A stretch of DNA of 16,965 nucleotides from positions 1-16,965 of the forward strand of contig JAVBPD010000104.1 in assembly GCA_031549885.1 (NCBI GenBank). Direction: 5' to 3'. The notes under the pieces are model-generated. The model did no database searches. It saw only the letters and a list, made by a program, of their open reading frames with translations, and was not told the origin of the DNA. This document shows, one piece after another, positions 6,802 to 15,254 of this stretch (position 1 is its first letter; the number at the start of each line of letters is the position of its first letter). The DNA is from WQUF01 sp031549885 (GTDB lineage: Bacteria; Bacillota; Clostridia; Clostridiales; Clostridiaceae). Both the position numbers and the translations under genes were made by a program.

Positions 6802-8223
6802 ATGGATCTTATACAATTAATGGATGGTCTTAAATATGAAAGCAAAGATAATTTAGATAATTTAGATATAAATGGAATTGAATATAACTCCAATAAAGTT
6901 TTGAAAGGTTTTGCATTTATATGTATTCAAGGCTTTGGTGTTGACAGGCACCTTTATATTGAAGATGCAGTTAAAAATGGCGCTTTTGTAATTATTGCAG
7001 AAAGAGACGTAGAAACCTTTGGTGCTGCTTTAATTAAACTTGAAAATGCAAGGATTGCCCTTAGCGTAATGAGTAAGAATTTTTATGAAAAAAGCGATGA
7101 AAAATTAAAGTTAATTGGCGTTACAGGGACTAATGGAAAGACAACAAGTACATATATGATAAAATCGGTATTAGAAACATTAGGCATAAAAACTGGGCTA
7201 ATAGGTACTATTGCAAATTACGTAAGTGATGAAAAAATAAAAACTACTTCTACAACTCCAGAAGCACTGGAACTTCATAAATTATTTCATAAGATGGCAA
7301 ATGAGTCTGTTGAGTATTGCATTATGGAAGTATCTTCTCATTCATTAGCATTAAATAGAGTATATGGTTTAAACTTCTATGCTTCAATATTTACAAATTT
7401 AACTCAAGATCATCTGGATTTTCATAAGACCTTTGAGAATTATTTAAATGAAAAAGCAAAACTTTTTTCAATGTCTAAATACTGCATTATAAATGTTGAT
7501 GATAAATATGGAAATGAGATTTTAAAGAAGTCTACTGGTATTAATGTAACATATGGAATAAATAATAAAGCTGATTTCATGGCAGAAAGAATAAATGGAA
7601 GGTCATTTATAGTTAAAGATGAAAAATTTGAAATTTCACTTCCAGGTATTTATAATATTTACAACTCTTTAGGAGTTATAGCTGCATTAACATCAGCTAA
7701 AATTAAAATGGAAAATATTAAAAAAGGATTAAAAACTTTTGTTGTGCCTGGGCGTTTTGAAATAATAAGCAAAGAATATGATATTGATTTTTCAATAGTT
7801 TTAGATTATGCTCATACTCCTGATTCTTTAGAAAAGCTTATTAATGCAGCAAAAGTATATTCAGATGGAAAAATTATAACAGTAATAGGCTGTGGTGGGG
7901 ATAGAGATAAATTAAAAAGGCCAATAATGGGAGATATAGCTACAAGCTTAAGCGATTATGTTTATTTAACATCAGATAATCCTAGATCAGAAGATCCTAT
8001 GGATATAATTTGTCAAATGGAAGCAGGTATAAAAAAACAAAATTATGAAATCATTGTAGATAGAAAACAAGCAATTAAAGCTGCTATTTTAAGCGCTAGA
8101 TGTCATGATATTGTTTTAATCGCTGGAAAAGGTCATGAAGACTATCAAGTATTAAAAACAGGAAAAATACCATTTGATGAAAAAATAATTGTAAAAAATA
8201 TAATAAGGGAGGAATTACTTTGA
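6802..8223 (+). CDS. murE: UDP-MurNAc-L-Ala-D-Glu:meso-diaminopimelate ligase MurE
   Basis: MurE adds the third stem-peptide residue to the cytoplasmic peptidoglycan precursor in an ATP-dependent step. The 473-residue protein has the N-terminal UDP-binding domain, the Mur-ligase P-loop GVTGTNGKTT (106-115), conserved SSHSLAL and NLTQDHLDFH segments, and a C-terminal domain with DNPR (392-395). DNPR marks enzymes that use meso-diaminopimelate; lysine-adding MurE has a different motif there. This predicts a DAP-type cell wall for the host. The gene follows spoVD after a 68-bp gap that holds a long stem-loop. Its TGA stop (8221-8223) overlaps the murF start, so murE and murF are probably translationally coupled. 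Confidence 0.96.
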   Translation: MDLIQLMDGLKYESKDNLDNLDINGIEYNSNKVLKGFAFICIQGFGVDRHLYIEDAVKNGAFVIIAERDVETFGAALIKLENARIALSVMSKNFYEKSDEKLKLIGVTGTNGKTTSTYMIKSVLETLGIKTGLIGTIANYVSDEKIKTTSTTPEALELHKLFHKMANESVEYCIMEVSSHSLALNRVYGLNFYASIFTNLTQDHLDFHKTFENYLNEKAKLFSMSKYCIINVDDKYGNEILKKSTGINVTYGINNKADFMAERINGRSFIVKDEKFEISLPGIYNIYNSLGVIAALTSAKIKMENIKKGLKTFVVPGRFEIISKEYDIDFSIVLDYAHTPDSLEKLINAAKVYSDGKIITVIGCGGDRDKLKRPIMGDIATSLSDYVYLTSDNPRSEDPMDIICQMEAGIKKQNYEIIVDRKQAIKAAILSARCHDIVLIAGKGHEDYQVLKTGKIPFDEKIIVKNIIREELL

Positions 8224-9590
8224 TGATGACTTTAGACGATATCCTAAATGCAACAGGTGGAGAGGTTATAAATCGTGGTAAGCGCTTTTATTATAAAAAT
8301 TTTAGCATTGATACAAGAACAATGGAAAAAGACGATTTCTTCATAGCAATTAAAGGGGACAATTTTAATGGAAATGATTTTGTAAAAAAAGCTTTCTTAG
8401 CTTCTGCTAGTGTATGCATGGTTGATGAAGATAGATTTAATAGAAGTGATTTAAATGATGAAAATTGGTTAATATTAGTAAAAGACTGCAGAGAAGCTTT
8501 AATAAATATGGCAACCTACTATAGGAAAAAATTAAATATAAAAGTTGTAGCTGTAACAGGATCTGTTGGTAAAACATCAACAAAGGATTTAATTGCAGGG
8601 GTATTGTCTTCAAAATATAAGACTTTTAAAACAAAAGGCAATTACAATAACGATTTAGGCCTTCCTTTAATGATACTTTCAATTGATGAAAGTTATGAAG
8701 TTTGCGTATTAGAACTTGGAATGAATCACTTTGGAGAAATTAACCTACTTTCTAAAATATCAAAGCCGGATATAGCTGTTATTACAAATATTGGCACGTC
8801 GCACATTGAATACTTAAAAACAAGAGAAAATATATTAAAAGCAAAAATGGAAATAACTAATTATTTTACTAATGAAAATAAACTAATTATAAATGGAGAT
8901 AATGATTTGCTCTCTACAGTTCCTAAAAAGGATTATGAAATTATATCATGTGGGTTTTCAAACCAAAACAAATATAAAATATCAAAAGAAAATGCAGCAC
9001 AAGACAAAGTAGAATTCGAAATATCTAATGATTCATTTAAACATAAATATGAAATACAAGGACTTATTGGTAAACATTCGATTTTAAATGCTTCGTTAGC
9101 TATATGTACAGGATACGTTTTAGGTTTAAATGAAAAAGAAATCCAAAGTGGATTAAATAACATTGAACTAACTCCTATGAGAATGGAGATAACTTCAAAA
9201 AATGAAATAACCATGATTAATGATAGTTATAATGCAAGTCCTGATTCTATGAAAGCTGCAATTGATGTTTTATATGGCTATAAAAATATGAGAAAAATTG
9301 CAATTCTTGGCACAATGGGTGAGCTTGGAGATTTTTCTTATAAATTACATAAAGAAGTGGGGAATTATGCAAAAAATAAAGTAGATATACTAGTTACTTT
9401 TAGCAAGTATAATGACTCTTATAAAGCAGGATTTGGAGATAAAATACTTTGTTTTAACAGCGTAAATGATTTATACAGCTTTATCTTAAGAGAAATTAAA
9501 AAACAAGATGTAATACTTGTTAAAGCGTCAAGAACAGAAAAATATGAAAACATAGTCAGGATGTTAAAAAATAATTTATTTGATAATTAG
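8220..9590 (+). CDS. murF: UDP-MurNAc-tripeptide:D-Ala-D-Ala ligase MurF
   Basis: MurF attaches D-Ala-D-Ala, completing the UDP-MurNAc-pentapeptide. The roughly 456-residue length fits the family. It has the P-loop TGSVGKTST (113-121), the conserved ELGMNHFGEI segment, NIGTSHIEYL, and the diagnostic NDSYNASPDSM (334-344). The start is ambiguous: TTG 8220 lies 7 nt after AAGGGAGG (8205-8212), while ATG 8223 and ATG 8226 lie 10 and 13 nt away. I list the TTG, but the first ATG is nearly as likely and changes one residue. Either start overlaps the murE stop codon, indicating coupled translation. murD, which in many bacteria sits nearby, is absent between murF and the SEDS gene. Confidence 0.95.
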   Translation: MMMTLDDILNATGGEVINRGKRFYYKNFSIDTRTMEKDDFFIAIKGDNFNGNDFVKKAFLASASVCMVDEDRFNRSDLNDENWLILVKDCREALINMATYYRKKLNIKVVAVTGSVGKTSTKDLIAGVLSSKYKTFKTKGNYNNDLGLPLMILSIDESYEVCVLELGMNHFGEINLLSKISKPDIAVITNIGTSHIEYLKTRENILKAKMEITNYFTNENKLIINGDNDLLSTVPKKDYEIISCGFSNQNKYKISKENAAQDKVEFEISNDSFKHKYEIQGLIGKHSILNASLAICTGYVLGLNEKEIQSGLNNIELTPMRMEITSKNEITMINDSYNASPDSMKAAIDVLYGYKNMRKIAILGTMGELGDFSYKLHKEVGNYAKNKVDILVTFSKYNDSYKAGFGDKILCFNSVNDLYSFILREIKKQDVILVKASRTEKYENIVRMLKNNLFDN

Positions 9591-9594
9591 GGGG
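9589..9594 (+). promoter_or_regulatory. ribosome binding site that fixes the mraY GTG start
   Basis: AGGGGG lies 6 nt before GTG 9601 and overlaps the murF TAG stop. An upstream in-frame TTG (9580) would encode seven extra residues across this site and lacks a ribosome binding site, so it is rejected. Confidence 0.8.
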
Positions 9595-9600
9595 CATAAA

Positions 9601-10563
9601 GTGAATATTAATTTTGATCTTTCTGTTATATTAGGGGTTTTGGCTTCATTTGTTATTGCAAATTTAATAGGTCCATTTATAATAAAATATCTTAAGATAC
9701 TAAAGTTTGGACAAATAGAGAGAAAGCTTGGACCTGAATCTCATCAAAAAAAACAAGGAACTCCTACTATTGGTGGTATAATTTTTATCATCGCTATACT
9801 TATAACAAATCTCATATTTGTAAGAAGATTTAGCGATGAAGCTATGGTGTGCATGTATTCTCTATTAGCTTTTGGAATCATTGGTTTTTTAGATGATATA
9901 TTAAAAATAATAAAAAAAGATAATGAAGGTTTAAGTTCTAAACAAAAAATGGTACTCTTGCTTTTGATTTCTGGTGGATTTGCTGTTTACACATATATTA
10001 GATTTGGTTCACAAATTTATATACCTATTGCTAAAGTAAATTTTGATTTGGGATGGTTTTATATTCCATTTGTCATATTTTTTTATGCAGCAGTTACAAA
10101 CGCCACAAATTTTACAGATGGAATAGATGGACTTTTAACATCAGTTACATTAATTGTAATGACATTTTTATGCTTAGTATCCTATGGACTTTCATATCAT
10201 ACTTTAGCTATATTCTGTGGAATAGTTATAGGAGGGCTTTTAGGTTTCTTAAGATTCAATAGTTATCCTGCTAAAGTTATAATGGGAGATACAGGTTCTC
10301 TTGCAATAGGAGGGGTTATTTGTACTATTTGTATTGTAATTAAACTTCCTCTTATAGTTATTTTAATAGGTGGAGTTTATGTTTTGGAGATGATTTCTGT
10401 TGTAATACAAATACTATATTTTAAAAGAACCAAGAAGAGGATTTTTAAAATGGCTCCAATACATCATCATTTTGAACTATCAGGATGGCATGAAACAAAG
10501 GTGGTTTCAATTTTTTCTATTGTAACTGTTATTTTATGTTTATTAGCATTTATAACATTATAA
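9601..10563 (+). CDS. mraY: phospho-MurNAc-pentapeptide transferase MraY
   Basis: MraY is a polytopic membrane enzyme that transfers phospho-MurNAc-pentapeptide from UDP to undecaprenyl phosphate, making lipid I. From GTG 9601 it is 320 residues, the normal length, with about ten hydrophobic segments. Family motifs are all present: GPESHQKKQGTPTIGG (44-59), the Mg-binding DD at 98-99, TNATNFTDGIDGL (166-178), MGDTGS (228-233), and the PIHHHFELSGW loop with His288-290. It starts 10 bp after murF and ends 10 bp before the SEDS gene, consistent with one transcript. Its product goes to MurG, whose gene is not in this window. Confidence 0.97.
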   Translation: MNINFDLSVILGVLASFVIANLIGPFIIKYLKILKFGQIERKLGPESHQKKQGTPTIGGIIFIIAILITNLIFVRRFSDEAMVCMYSLLAFGIIGFLDDILKIIKKDNEGLSSKQKMVLLLLISGGFAVYTYIRFGSQIYIPIAKVNFDLGWFYIPFVIFFYAAVTNATNFTDGIDGLLTSVTLIVMTFLCLVSYGLSYHTLAIFCGIVIGGLLGFLRFNSYPAKVIMGDTGSLAIGGVICTICIVIKLPLIVILIGGVYVLEMISVVIQILYFKRTKKRIFKMAPIHHHFELSGWHETKVVSIFSIVTVILCLLAFITL

Positions 10564-10573
10564 GGAGGTTATA

Positions 10574-11731
10574 ATGAACAAATCTATTGAGAAGAAGGCT
10601 GAAAATGAGAAGGTTAAAGTTAAACCTTTAAAAGCTGCTGTTGGAAATGTTGACTTTACAATGCATATTATTATACTTGCACTTGTTGCCATTGGAATAG
10701 TTATGGTTTATAGTGCAAGTTCCTATATTGCAGCTATTAATGAACACGATAGCTTGTATTATTTAAAAAGACAGCTTATAAGCGCTGTAATTGGATTTAT
10801 TGCAATGTTTTTTATGATGAATTTTGACTATCATAAAGTAAAAAAGTACTTAAAACCTACAGTTATAGTAACCATTGTGTTATTGATTGTAGTTCTTTTT
10901 TTCCATGGAAGAAATGATACCAGCAGATGGATACCGCTTGGGCCATTTAGCTTGCAGCCATCAGAAATTGCTAAATACGTTTTAGTTGTTCTTTTAGCTT
11001 TTTTGCTTGAAAGAAAAAAGGGAAAAGATAGCGGTTTTGTGAAAGGAGTTCTCCCATATCTATTAATAGGAGGATTATTTGCAGGGTTAATAGCTTTAGG
11101 TAAAAATCTTAGTACCACCCTTATTGTAGTAATGGTGACATTAGTACTGCTTTTTGCTGCAGGAAGAAAAATTAGATATTTTATTGTAATGTTAACTTTA
11201 GTTGCTGCAGTGGGGGCTTTTGGAATTTTAGCTCCTGGTGCTGAGTGGAGAAGAGCTAGAATACTATCATTTATGGATCCTTGGAAAGATGCAAGTGGAG
11301 ATGGATATCAAGTAACTCAGTCTTTTATGTGCTTTGGATCTGGAGGTTTATTTGGAGTAGGTTTAGGGAATTCAAGACAAAAATGCCTTTATTTGCCAGA
11401 ACCTCAAACCGATTTTATATTTGCCATAATAGGAGAAGAATTTGGGTTATTTGGATGTGCAATTCTTATATCACTATACTTTATTTTAATTTTTAGAGGA
11501 GCTTTAGCAGCTATAAGAGCAAGAGATAGCTTTGGTTGTTTTTTAGCCACGGGAATCATCACTGTCATTGGGCTTCAGTGTATAATCAATATGGCTGTTG
11601 TTACAGGTACTATGCCAGTTACGGGAGTTACACTTCCATTTATAAGCTATGGTGGTTCATCGCTTATAATTAATATGGCTGGTATGGGAGTGCTTTTAAA
11701 TATAACAAGGCAAAATAATAAAGCACTTTAA
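10574..11731 (+). CDS. spoVE: SEDS peptidoglycan glycosyltransferase, SpoVE/FtsW type
   Basis: SEDS proteins polymerise lipid II into glycan strands together with a class B PBP. The 385 residues form about ten membrane segments after a charged, lysine-rich cytoplasmic tail (1-25). Family landmarks are MVYSASS, the RWIPLGPFSLQPSE loop, PEPQTDFIFAIIGEE with the catalytic-type Asp280, and the C-terminal PFISYGGSS. The AAGGAGG at 10562-10568 overlaps the mraY stop and gives a clear ATG at 10574. In this cluster position clostridial copies are usually named SpoVE. FtsW and SpoVE cannot be separated by motif alone, and as the only SEDS gene here it may also serve vegetative division. SpoVD, encoded upstream, is the expected partner. 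The family is certain, the exact name less so. Confidence 0.88.
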   Translation: MNKSIEKKAENEKVKVKPLKAAVGNVDFTMHIIILALVAIGIVMVYSASSYIAAINEHDSLYYLKRQLISAVIGFIAMFFMMNFDYHKVKKYLKPTVIVTIVLLIVVLFFHGRNDTSRWIPLGPFSLQPSEIAKYVLVVLLAFLLERKKGKDSGFVKGVLPYLLIGGLFAGLIALGKNLSTTLIVVMVTLVLLFAAGRKIRYFIVMLTLVAAVGAFGILAPGAEWRRARILSFMDPWKDASGDGYQVTQSFMCFGSGGLFGVGLGNSRQKCLYLPEPQTDFIFAIIGEEFGLFGCAILISLYFILIFRGALAAIRARDSFGCFLATGIITVIGLQCIINMAVVTGTMPVTGVTLPFISYGGSSLIINMAGMGVLLNITRQNNKAL

Positions 11732-11750
11732 TGAATATAGTTTTTGACTA

Positions 11751-11805
11751 TTATAGAAGTTTATTAATGGAAAATATTAGTTAAACTTCTATAATAAATT
11801 TTTTT
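11751..11805 (+). terminator. strong hairpin terminator closing the first dcw unit
   Basis: TTATAGAAGTTTA (11751-11763) pairs perfectly with TAAACTTCTATAA (11782-11794). Five further inner pairs (11764-11768 with 11776-11780, one of them G-U) close a loop of about 7 nt. A run of seven T follows four bases later (11799-11805). It lies 20 bp past the spoVE stop. The short gap between stem and T-run may allow some read-through. Confidence 0.75.
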
Positions 11806-11833
11806 GAAAATTGGTGATAATTAGTAGTATAAT
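11804..11833 (+). promoter_or_regulatory. sigma-A type promoter of ftsQ and the downstream unit
   Basis: TTGAAA (11804-11809), an 18-bp spacer and a perfect TATAAT (11828-11833) begin directly where the terminator T-run ends. The start would be near 11840, about 24 nt before the ftsQ ATG. Confidence 0.7.
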
Positions 11834-11863
11834 ATGGTAATAAGTGATTTATAGGTGAGAGAA

Positions 11864-12673
11864 ATGAGCAATGGGAGAATAAATAAAAATACAAATACTA
11901 AAAAAAGCAAAATTAAAAAAATACCTAAAAAACAAAATAATGTACTTACCCTTAAAAGAAAAAAAAAGGTGAAAATAAGAAGAGTTATATTTTCATTTTT
12001 GTTTATATCTGTAATATTTATTATATTGCTTCTTAATTTAAGTATATTTAAAATTAAACACATAGAATTAACTGGGAATAAAGACGTTGACTTAAGTGAA
12101 CTTCAATTGAAAGTGAATAAATTAAATGATAAGAACATTTTTAGTGCAGACTATGATAAAATAAAAAATGACATATTAGATAATCCATATATTGAAAGTG
12201 TTGTTATTAAAAAGATAATACCTGATAAAGTTAACGTAATTATTAATGAAAAAAAGGCTTTATTTTATATAAATAATGGTAAATATTTTATAATAGACAA
12301 AGAAGGAACTGTATTAAAAATTGACAACCAGGTGAAAAGTGATATCATAGAAATAACAGGAATTGATATAAAGGATAATGTTAAACTAAAAGATAAAATA
12401 GATTTGGACAAGTTACATAAAGATGTTATAAATGAAATTTTAGATTTATTATCAAAAAACACTAGCGATTTAAAACCATATAAGTTTGATATTAGCAATC
12501 TTTCTAATTTAAATTTATATATAAACGACATTGAAGTAAAGATGGGTGATCTTTATAATATAAAAGAAAAATTAAACGTAGCATTTACTGTCATAAATGA
12601 ATTTGGATTATCAGATAAGACTGGTTATGTAGATGTAAATGATTATAAATTACCTGTTTATAATTGTGAATAG
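11864..12673 (+). CDS. ftsQ: cell division protein FtsQ/DivIB
   Basis: FtsQ (DivIB in Gram-positives) is a bitopic division protein that forms a complex with FtsL and DivIC and regulates septal wall synthesis. It has a very basic cytoplasmic tail (1-40), one membrane segment (about 41-62), a POTRA domain (about 63-133, beginning FKIKHIELTGN and including DNPYIESVVIKKIIPDKVNV), and a beta domain to the end. I place the start at ATG 11864 (269 residues) with AGGTGA 5 nt upstream; GTG 11855 in the same frame has no ribosome binding site. A run of nine A encodes lysines in the tail. The gene opens a second transcription unit, after a terminator and its own promoter. murG, murB and murC, often adjacent in other Firmicutes, are missing. 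Confidence 0.92.
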   Translation: MSNGRINKNTNTKKSKIKKIPKKQNNVLTLKRKKKVKIRRVIFSFLFISVIFIILLLNLSIFKIKHIELTGNKDVDLSELQLKVNKLNDKNIFSADYDKIKNDILDNPYIESVVIKKIIPDKVNVIINEKKALFYINNGKYFIIDKEGTVLKIDNQVKSDIIEITGIDIKDNVKLKDKIDLDKLHKDVINEILDLLSKNTSDLKPYKFDISNLSNLNLYINDIEVKMGDLYNIKEKLNVAFTVINEFGLSDKTGYVDVNDYKLPVYNCE

Positions 12674-12694
12674 TAGAGGGGTTTGAGGAATGTA

Positions 12695-13408
12695 ATGAAA
12701 CTAAAATCACAAATAGCTATTGGAATAATTCTTTTAATCTTAGGTTTTTTATTAACCAATAGCGTTAAGACTATGATGAATTCTAATGATAATAGTAATA
12801 CCGAAGATATAAAAAATCTTCAGGATCAAATATCTAATCTACAATCTAGTATTGATAAATTAAGGGAAAAGAATAATAATCTACAAAATGAGATAGATAA
12901 AAATAATTCTGAAAATATAAAGGATAATAGCTATTTGTCAGATACTTTGAAAAAGATAGAAAATTATGAGAATATCATTGGATTAAAAGATGTTGCAGGC
13001 ACTGGTATTTCTATAATTGTAAAACCAATTAAAACCCCAATTGGTCAAATTCAAAGGAATATAGATTCTAATGATTTAATTTTTATTGTAAATGAATTAT
13101 GGCATTCAAATGCTGAAGCAATTTCAATTCAAGATAACAGGATAACATTTAGAACTAGCATCTGTCCTTCAGGAGATTTTATCATAATTAATGATGACAC
13201 AAGAATTTCAGCATCATCTGAAATAAAAATAAAAGCCATTGGAGACCCTGATAAACTATATGCATCTATGAAAATGCCAGGCTTATTTCAAAATATTTCT
13301 ACAAAGCTTACAATTGATGGACCTTATAAAGAAGATAATTTATTAATACAAGGCTATGATGGTAGCTTAGATTATGAGTATTTAAAACCTGTGGAAACTA
13401 AGGAGTGA
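12695..13408 (+). CDS. DUF881 membrane protein, first copy (YlxW/YlxX-like)
   Basis: This belongs to the DUF881 family found next to divIB and sbp in Firmicutes (YlxW and YlxX of B. subtilis). Its biochemical role is not established. The 237 residues consist of a membrane anchor (about 5-22), a coiled coil (about 36-92), and an extracytoplasmic DUF881 domain (about 97-220) with the core VNELWHSNAEAISI (132-145) and KAIGDPDKL. The start is ATG 12695, preceded by GAGGAA (12685-12690); the upstream in-frame TTG 12683 overlaps that site. The TGA stop lies just before the sbp start, so translation is probably coupled. A cell envelope or division role is inferred from location only. Confidence 0.88.
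   Translation: MKLKSQIAIGIILLILGFLLTNSVKTMMNSNDNSNTEDIKNLQDQISNLQSSIDKLREKNNNLQNEIDKNNSENIKDNSYLSDTLKKIENYENIIGLKDVAGTGISIIVKPIKTPIGQIQRNIDSNDLIFIVNELWHSNAEAISIQDNRITFRTSICPSGDFIIINDDTRISASSEIKIKAIGDPDKLYASMKMPGLFQNISTKLTIDGPYKEDNLLIQGYDGSLDYEYLKPVETKE
13401..13405 (+). promoter_or_regulatory. ribosome binding site that fixes the sbp TTG start
   Basis: AGGAG lies 8 nt before TTG 13414. The in-frame GTG at 13405 shares its first base with this site and has none of its own, so the shorter reading is preferred. Confidence 0.75.
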
Positions 13409-13413
13409 TATTT

Positions 13414-13776
13414 TTGATAGCTTTCTTTGGACTCATTTTAGGCATTATATTAGGTATTGTGATTAATGTGAGTATACCAAGTGAATATTCAATGTACTTT
13501 ACTATTGTTATGCTTGTTTCTTTGGATTCAGTATTTGCTTCTATTAAATTAATATTAAAAAATAATTTTGATGGTTTTTTATCTCTTATTTTATTTTTAG
13601 GAAATGTATTTATAGGAATAATATTTATTATACTTAGTAGAAAATTAGGAATTGATATACAATTTGCCTTATATTTTGTTTTTGCATCTAGAATAATTGT
13701 AAATTTTTCTCAAATAATTAATTTGCTTTACAATAAAGTTTTAAATAAAAGAGGTGTTAAAAATGAAAAATGCTAA
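13414..13776 (+). CDS. sbp: small basic protein Sbp (DUF1290)
   Basis: This is a small integral membrane protein of the DUF1290 family, the product called Sbp next to ftsAZ in B. subtilis. Its function is unknown. From TTG 13414 it has 120 residues, the usual size, with three or four hydrophobic segments. The N-terminus GLILGIILGIVINVSIPSEY and LVSLDSVF, the internal KNNFDGFL, and the basic C-terminal tail align well with what I recall of the B. subtilis protein. It lies between two DUF881 genes: it starts 5 bp after the upstream stop and overlaps the downstream gene by 14 bp. That tight packing suggests the three products are made in fixed ratio and work together. Confidence 0.9.
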   Translation: MIAFFGLILGIILGIVINVSIPSEYSMYFTIVMLVSLDSVFASIKLILKNNFDGFLSLILFLGNVFIGIIFIILSRKLGIDIQFALYFVFASRIIVNFSQIINLLYNKVLNKRGVKNEKC

Positions 13777-14497
13777 TAAGAATTTTTTAATATTTATTTT
13801 TGGATTGTTATTTGGCATTTTTTTGACTTTTTTCATACCGAATTTTAATAAAATTAATGAAAATGAATTATCGAGAGGCTATGTTGGATTTAATGATACA
13901 TTAGAACTTAAAGAAAAGAAGTTAAAACTTGATAATGAGCTTAATAATTTATTTAAAGAATATCAAAGAAATATAAGGAATTTAAGTATAGCTAAAAATC
14001 AAGATATAAATTCACAAATAATTAGTAGAGTACAAGAATTAAACCAATTAGAGCTTGCATTAAATTTAAATGAAGCAACTGGAGAAGGAATAGAAATAAT
14101 ATTGAATGATGCTAATTTAAATTTTGGTGAATATGTCCAAATTCAAAATTTAGTTCACAATTATGATGTTTTATACTTAGTAAACGAATTAAAAACAGCA
14201 GGAGCCGAAGCTATTTCAATTAATAATGTTAGACTTGCTTATAATAGTGATATAATATGTATAGGTAATTTTTTAGGAATTTCTGGTCAAAAGATATATG
14301 CACCTTTTGTTATAGATGCTATAGGAGATAAAACAGTATTGAAGGAGTACTTATTTAGATCCGGAGGCCTTTTGCAAGAATTTACAAGTCAGTATAGAAA
14401 ATTACAAGTTGAAGTTATTTTAAAGGATGATTTAGTTCTAAGCAAGTATATTGGAGAATTACATGGGGATAATTTAAAAACATATGAAAGCCGTTAG
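13763..14497 (+). CDS. DUF881 membrane protein, second copy (YlxW/YlxX-like)
   Basis: This is a paralogue of the gene at 12695. The 244 residues have a membrane anchor (about 8-25), a coiled coil (about 45-100) and a DUF881 domain (about 106-235). The core VNELKTAGAEAISI (140-153) has the same length and spacing as VNELWHSNAEAISI in the first copy, and DAIGDKTVL matches its KAIGDPDKL. The start is ATG 13763 with AGAGGTG 6 nt upstream; GTG 13754 lies within that site and is rejected. Beyond the core the two copies differ considerably, so the duplication looks old. Function is unknown; adjacency to ftsQ and sbp suggests a division or envelope role. In many Firmicutes ftsZ or ftsA follows in this place, but here it does not. 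Confidence 0.87.
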   Translation: MKNANKNFLIFIFGLLFGIFLTFFIPNFNKINENELSRGYVGFNDTLELKEKKLKLDNELNNLFKEYQRNIRNLSIAKNQDINSQIISRVQELNQLELALNLNEATGEGIEIILNDANLNFGEYVQIQNLVHNYDVLYLVNELKTAGAEAISINNVRLAYNSDIICIGNFLGISGQKIYAPFVIDAIGDKTVLKEYLFRSGGLLQEFTSQYRKLQVEVILKDDLVLSKYIGELHGDNLKTYESR

Positions 14498-14516
14498 CTA
14501 AATGTTAATAAAACAA

Positions 14517-14543
14517 AGGATTTTACAAATATATGTAGAATAT
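14517..14543 (+). promoter_or_regulatory. SigH-like promoter before the yggS/ylmE-type gene and sepF
   Basis: AGGATTT (14517-14523), 14 bp, then GAATAT (14538-14543) is the same arrangement as before mraZ; the shared core reads AAAGGATTTTA, 11 bp, TAGAATA. The extended -10 (GTAGAATAT) fits the RnnGAATww pattern fully. No terminator separates it from the upstream gene, so it would add to read-through transcription. Confidence 0.55.
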
Positions 14544-14585
14544 AGAATATAAACTAGACTTATATGTGTTCATAAGGAGAAAAAA

Positions 14586-15242
14586 ATGGTAAATTTTAAT
14601 GCAATTAATGAAATAAAAGGTTATCTTAAACCTACCGATACATTAGTATGCGTATCAAAGAAGCAAGATATAAATGCAATATATAAAGCTTATGAATTTG
14701 GTATAAGAGATTTTGGAGAAAATGTTGTATCAGAATTTGTTGAAAAATTCGCAGTTCTTCCAAAAGATATTAGATGGCATTTTGTAGGACATCTGCAAAG
14801 CAATAAGGTAAAGCAGATAATAGGTAAAACTTTTTTAATTCATTCTTTAGATAGAATTAATCTTTTAAACGAAATAGAAGGTCATAGCAAAAAATTAAAC
14901 ATCGAAACAAATGCTTTAATACAAATTAACATATCAAGAGAACCTCAAAAGGGTGGTATACTTTTAGAAAATATAGGTGAACTTATAGAAGCTGTTGAAA
15001 AATGTAACCATGTAAAAGTTAGTGGACTTATGGCCATTGGTTCAGTAGAATTGGAAAAGGCAAAAGATGAATTTATTATGTTAAAAAACAAATGGGATGA
15101 AATTAATAAGCATAAATATAAAAATATTAAAATGCAATATTTATCCATGGGAATGAGTGACGATTTTAAAATTGCATTAGAGTGTGGAAGCAATCTTATA
15201 AGAGTTGGTACATATATTTTTGGATCAAGAAATAATGTATAG
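14586..15242 (+). CDS. PLP-binding protein of the YggS/YlmE (PLPBP) family
   Basis: YggS-family proteins bind pyridoxal 5'-phosphate in a single TIM-barrel domain and help maintain PLP and amino-acid homeostasis; no catalytic reaction is established. The 218 residues carry the PLP lysine in VSK (Lys25), the FGEN motif (43-46), WHFVGHLQSNK, and the C-terminal MSMDF-like MGMSDDF followed by NLIRVGTYIFGSR. The ATG at 14586 has AAGGAG 6 nt upstream. In Firmicutes and actinobacteria this gene typically sits directly before sepF, as here (12 bp apart), and the linkage to division genes remains unexplained. A SigH-like promoter precedes it. Confidence 0.95.
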   Translation: MVNFNAINEIKGYLKPTDTLVCVSKKQDINAIYKAYEFGIRDFGENVVSEFVEKFAVLPKDIRWHFVGHLQSNKVKQIIGKTFLIHSLDRINLLNEIEGHSKKLNIETNALIQINISREPQKGGILLENIGELIEAVEKCNHVKVSGLMAIGSVELEKAKDEFIMLKNKWDEINKHKYKNIKMQYLSMGMSDDFKIALECGSNLIRVGTYIFGSRNNV

Positions 15243-15254
15243 GGGGGATTAAAC

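Noticed and set aside
10053..10262. Plus-strand 69-codon ORF inside mraY
   Set aside because: It is an out-of-frame shadow inside conserved MraY coding sequence, with no ribosome binding site.
11951..11970. Run of nine A in ftsQ containing an A AAA AAG heptamer in the right phase for -1 frameshifting
   Set aside because: It encodes a plain lysine stretch in the basic tail, the zero frame gives a full-length normal FtsQ, and I see no stimulatory stem-loop or useful product in the -1 frame.
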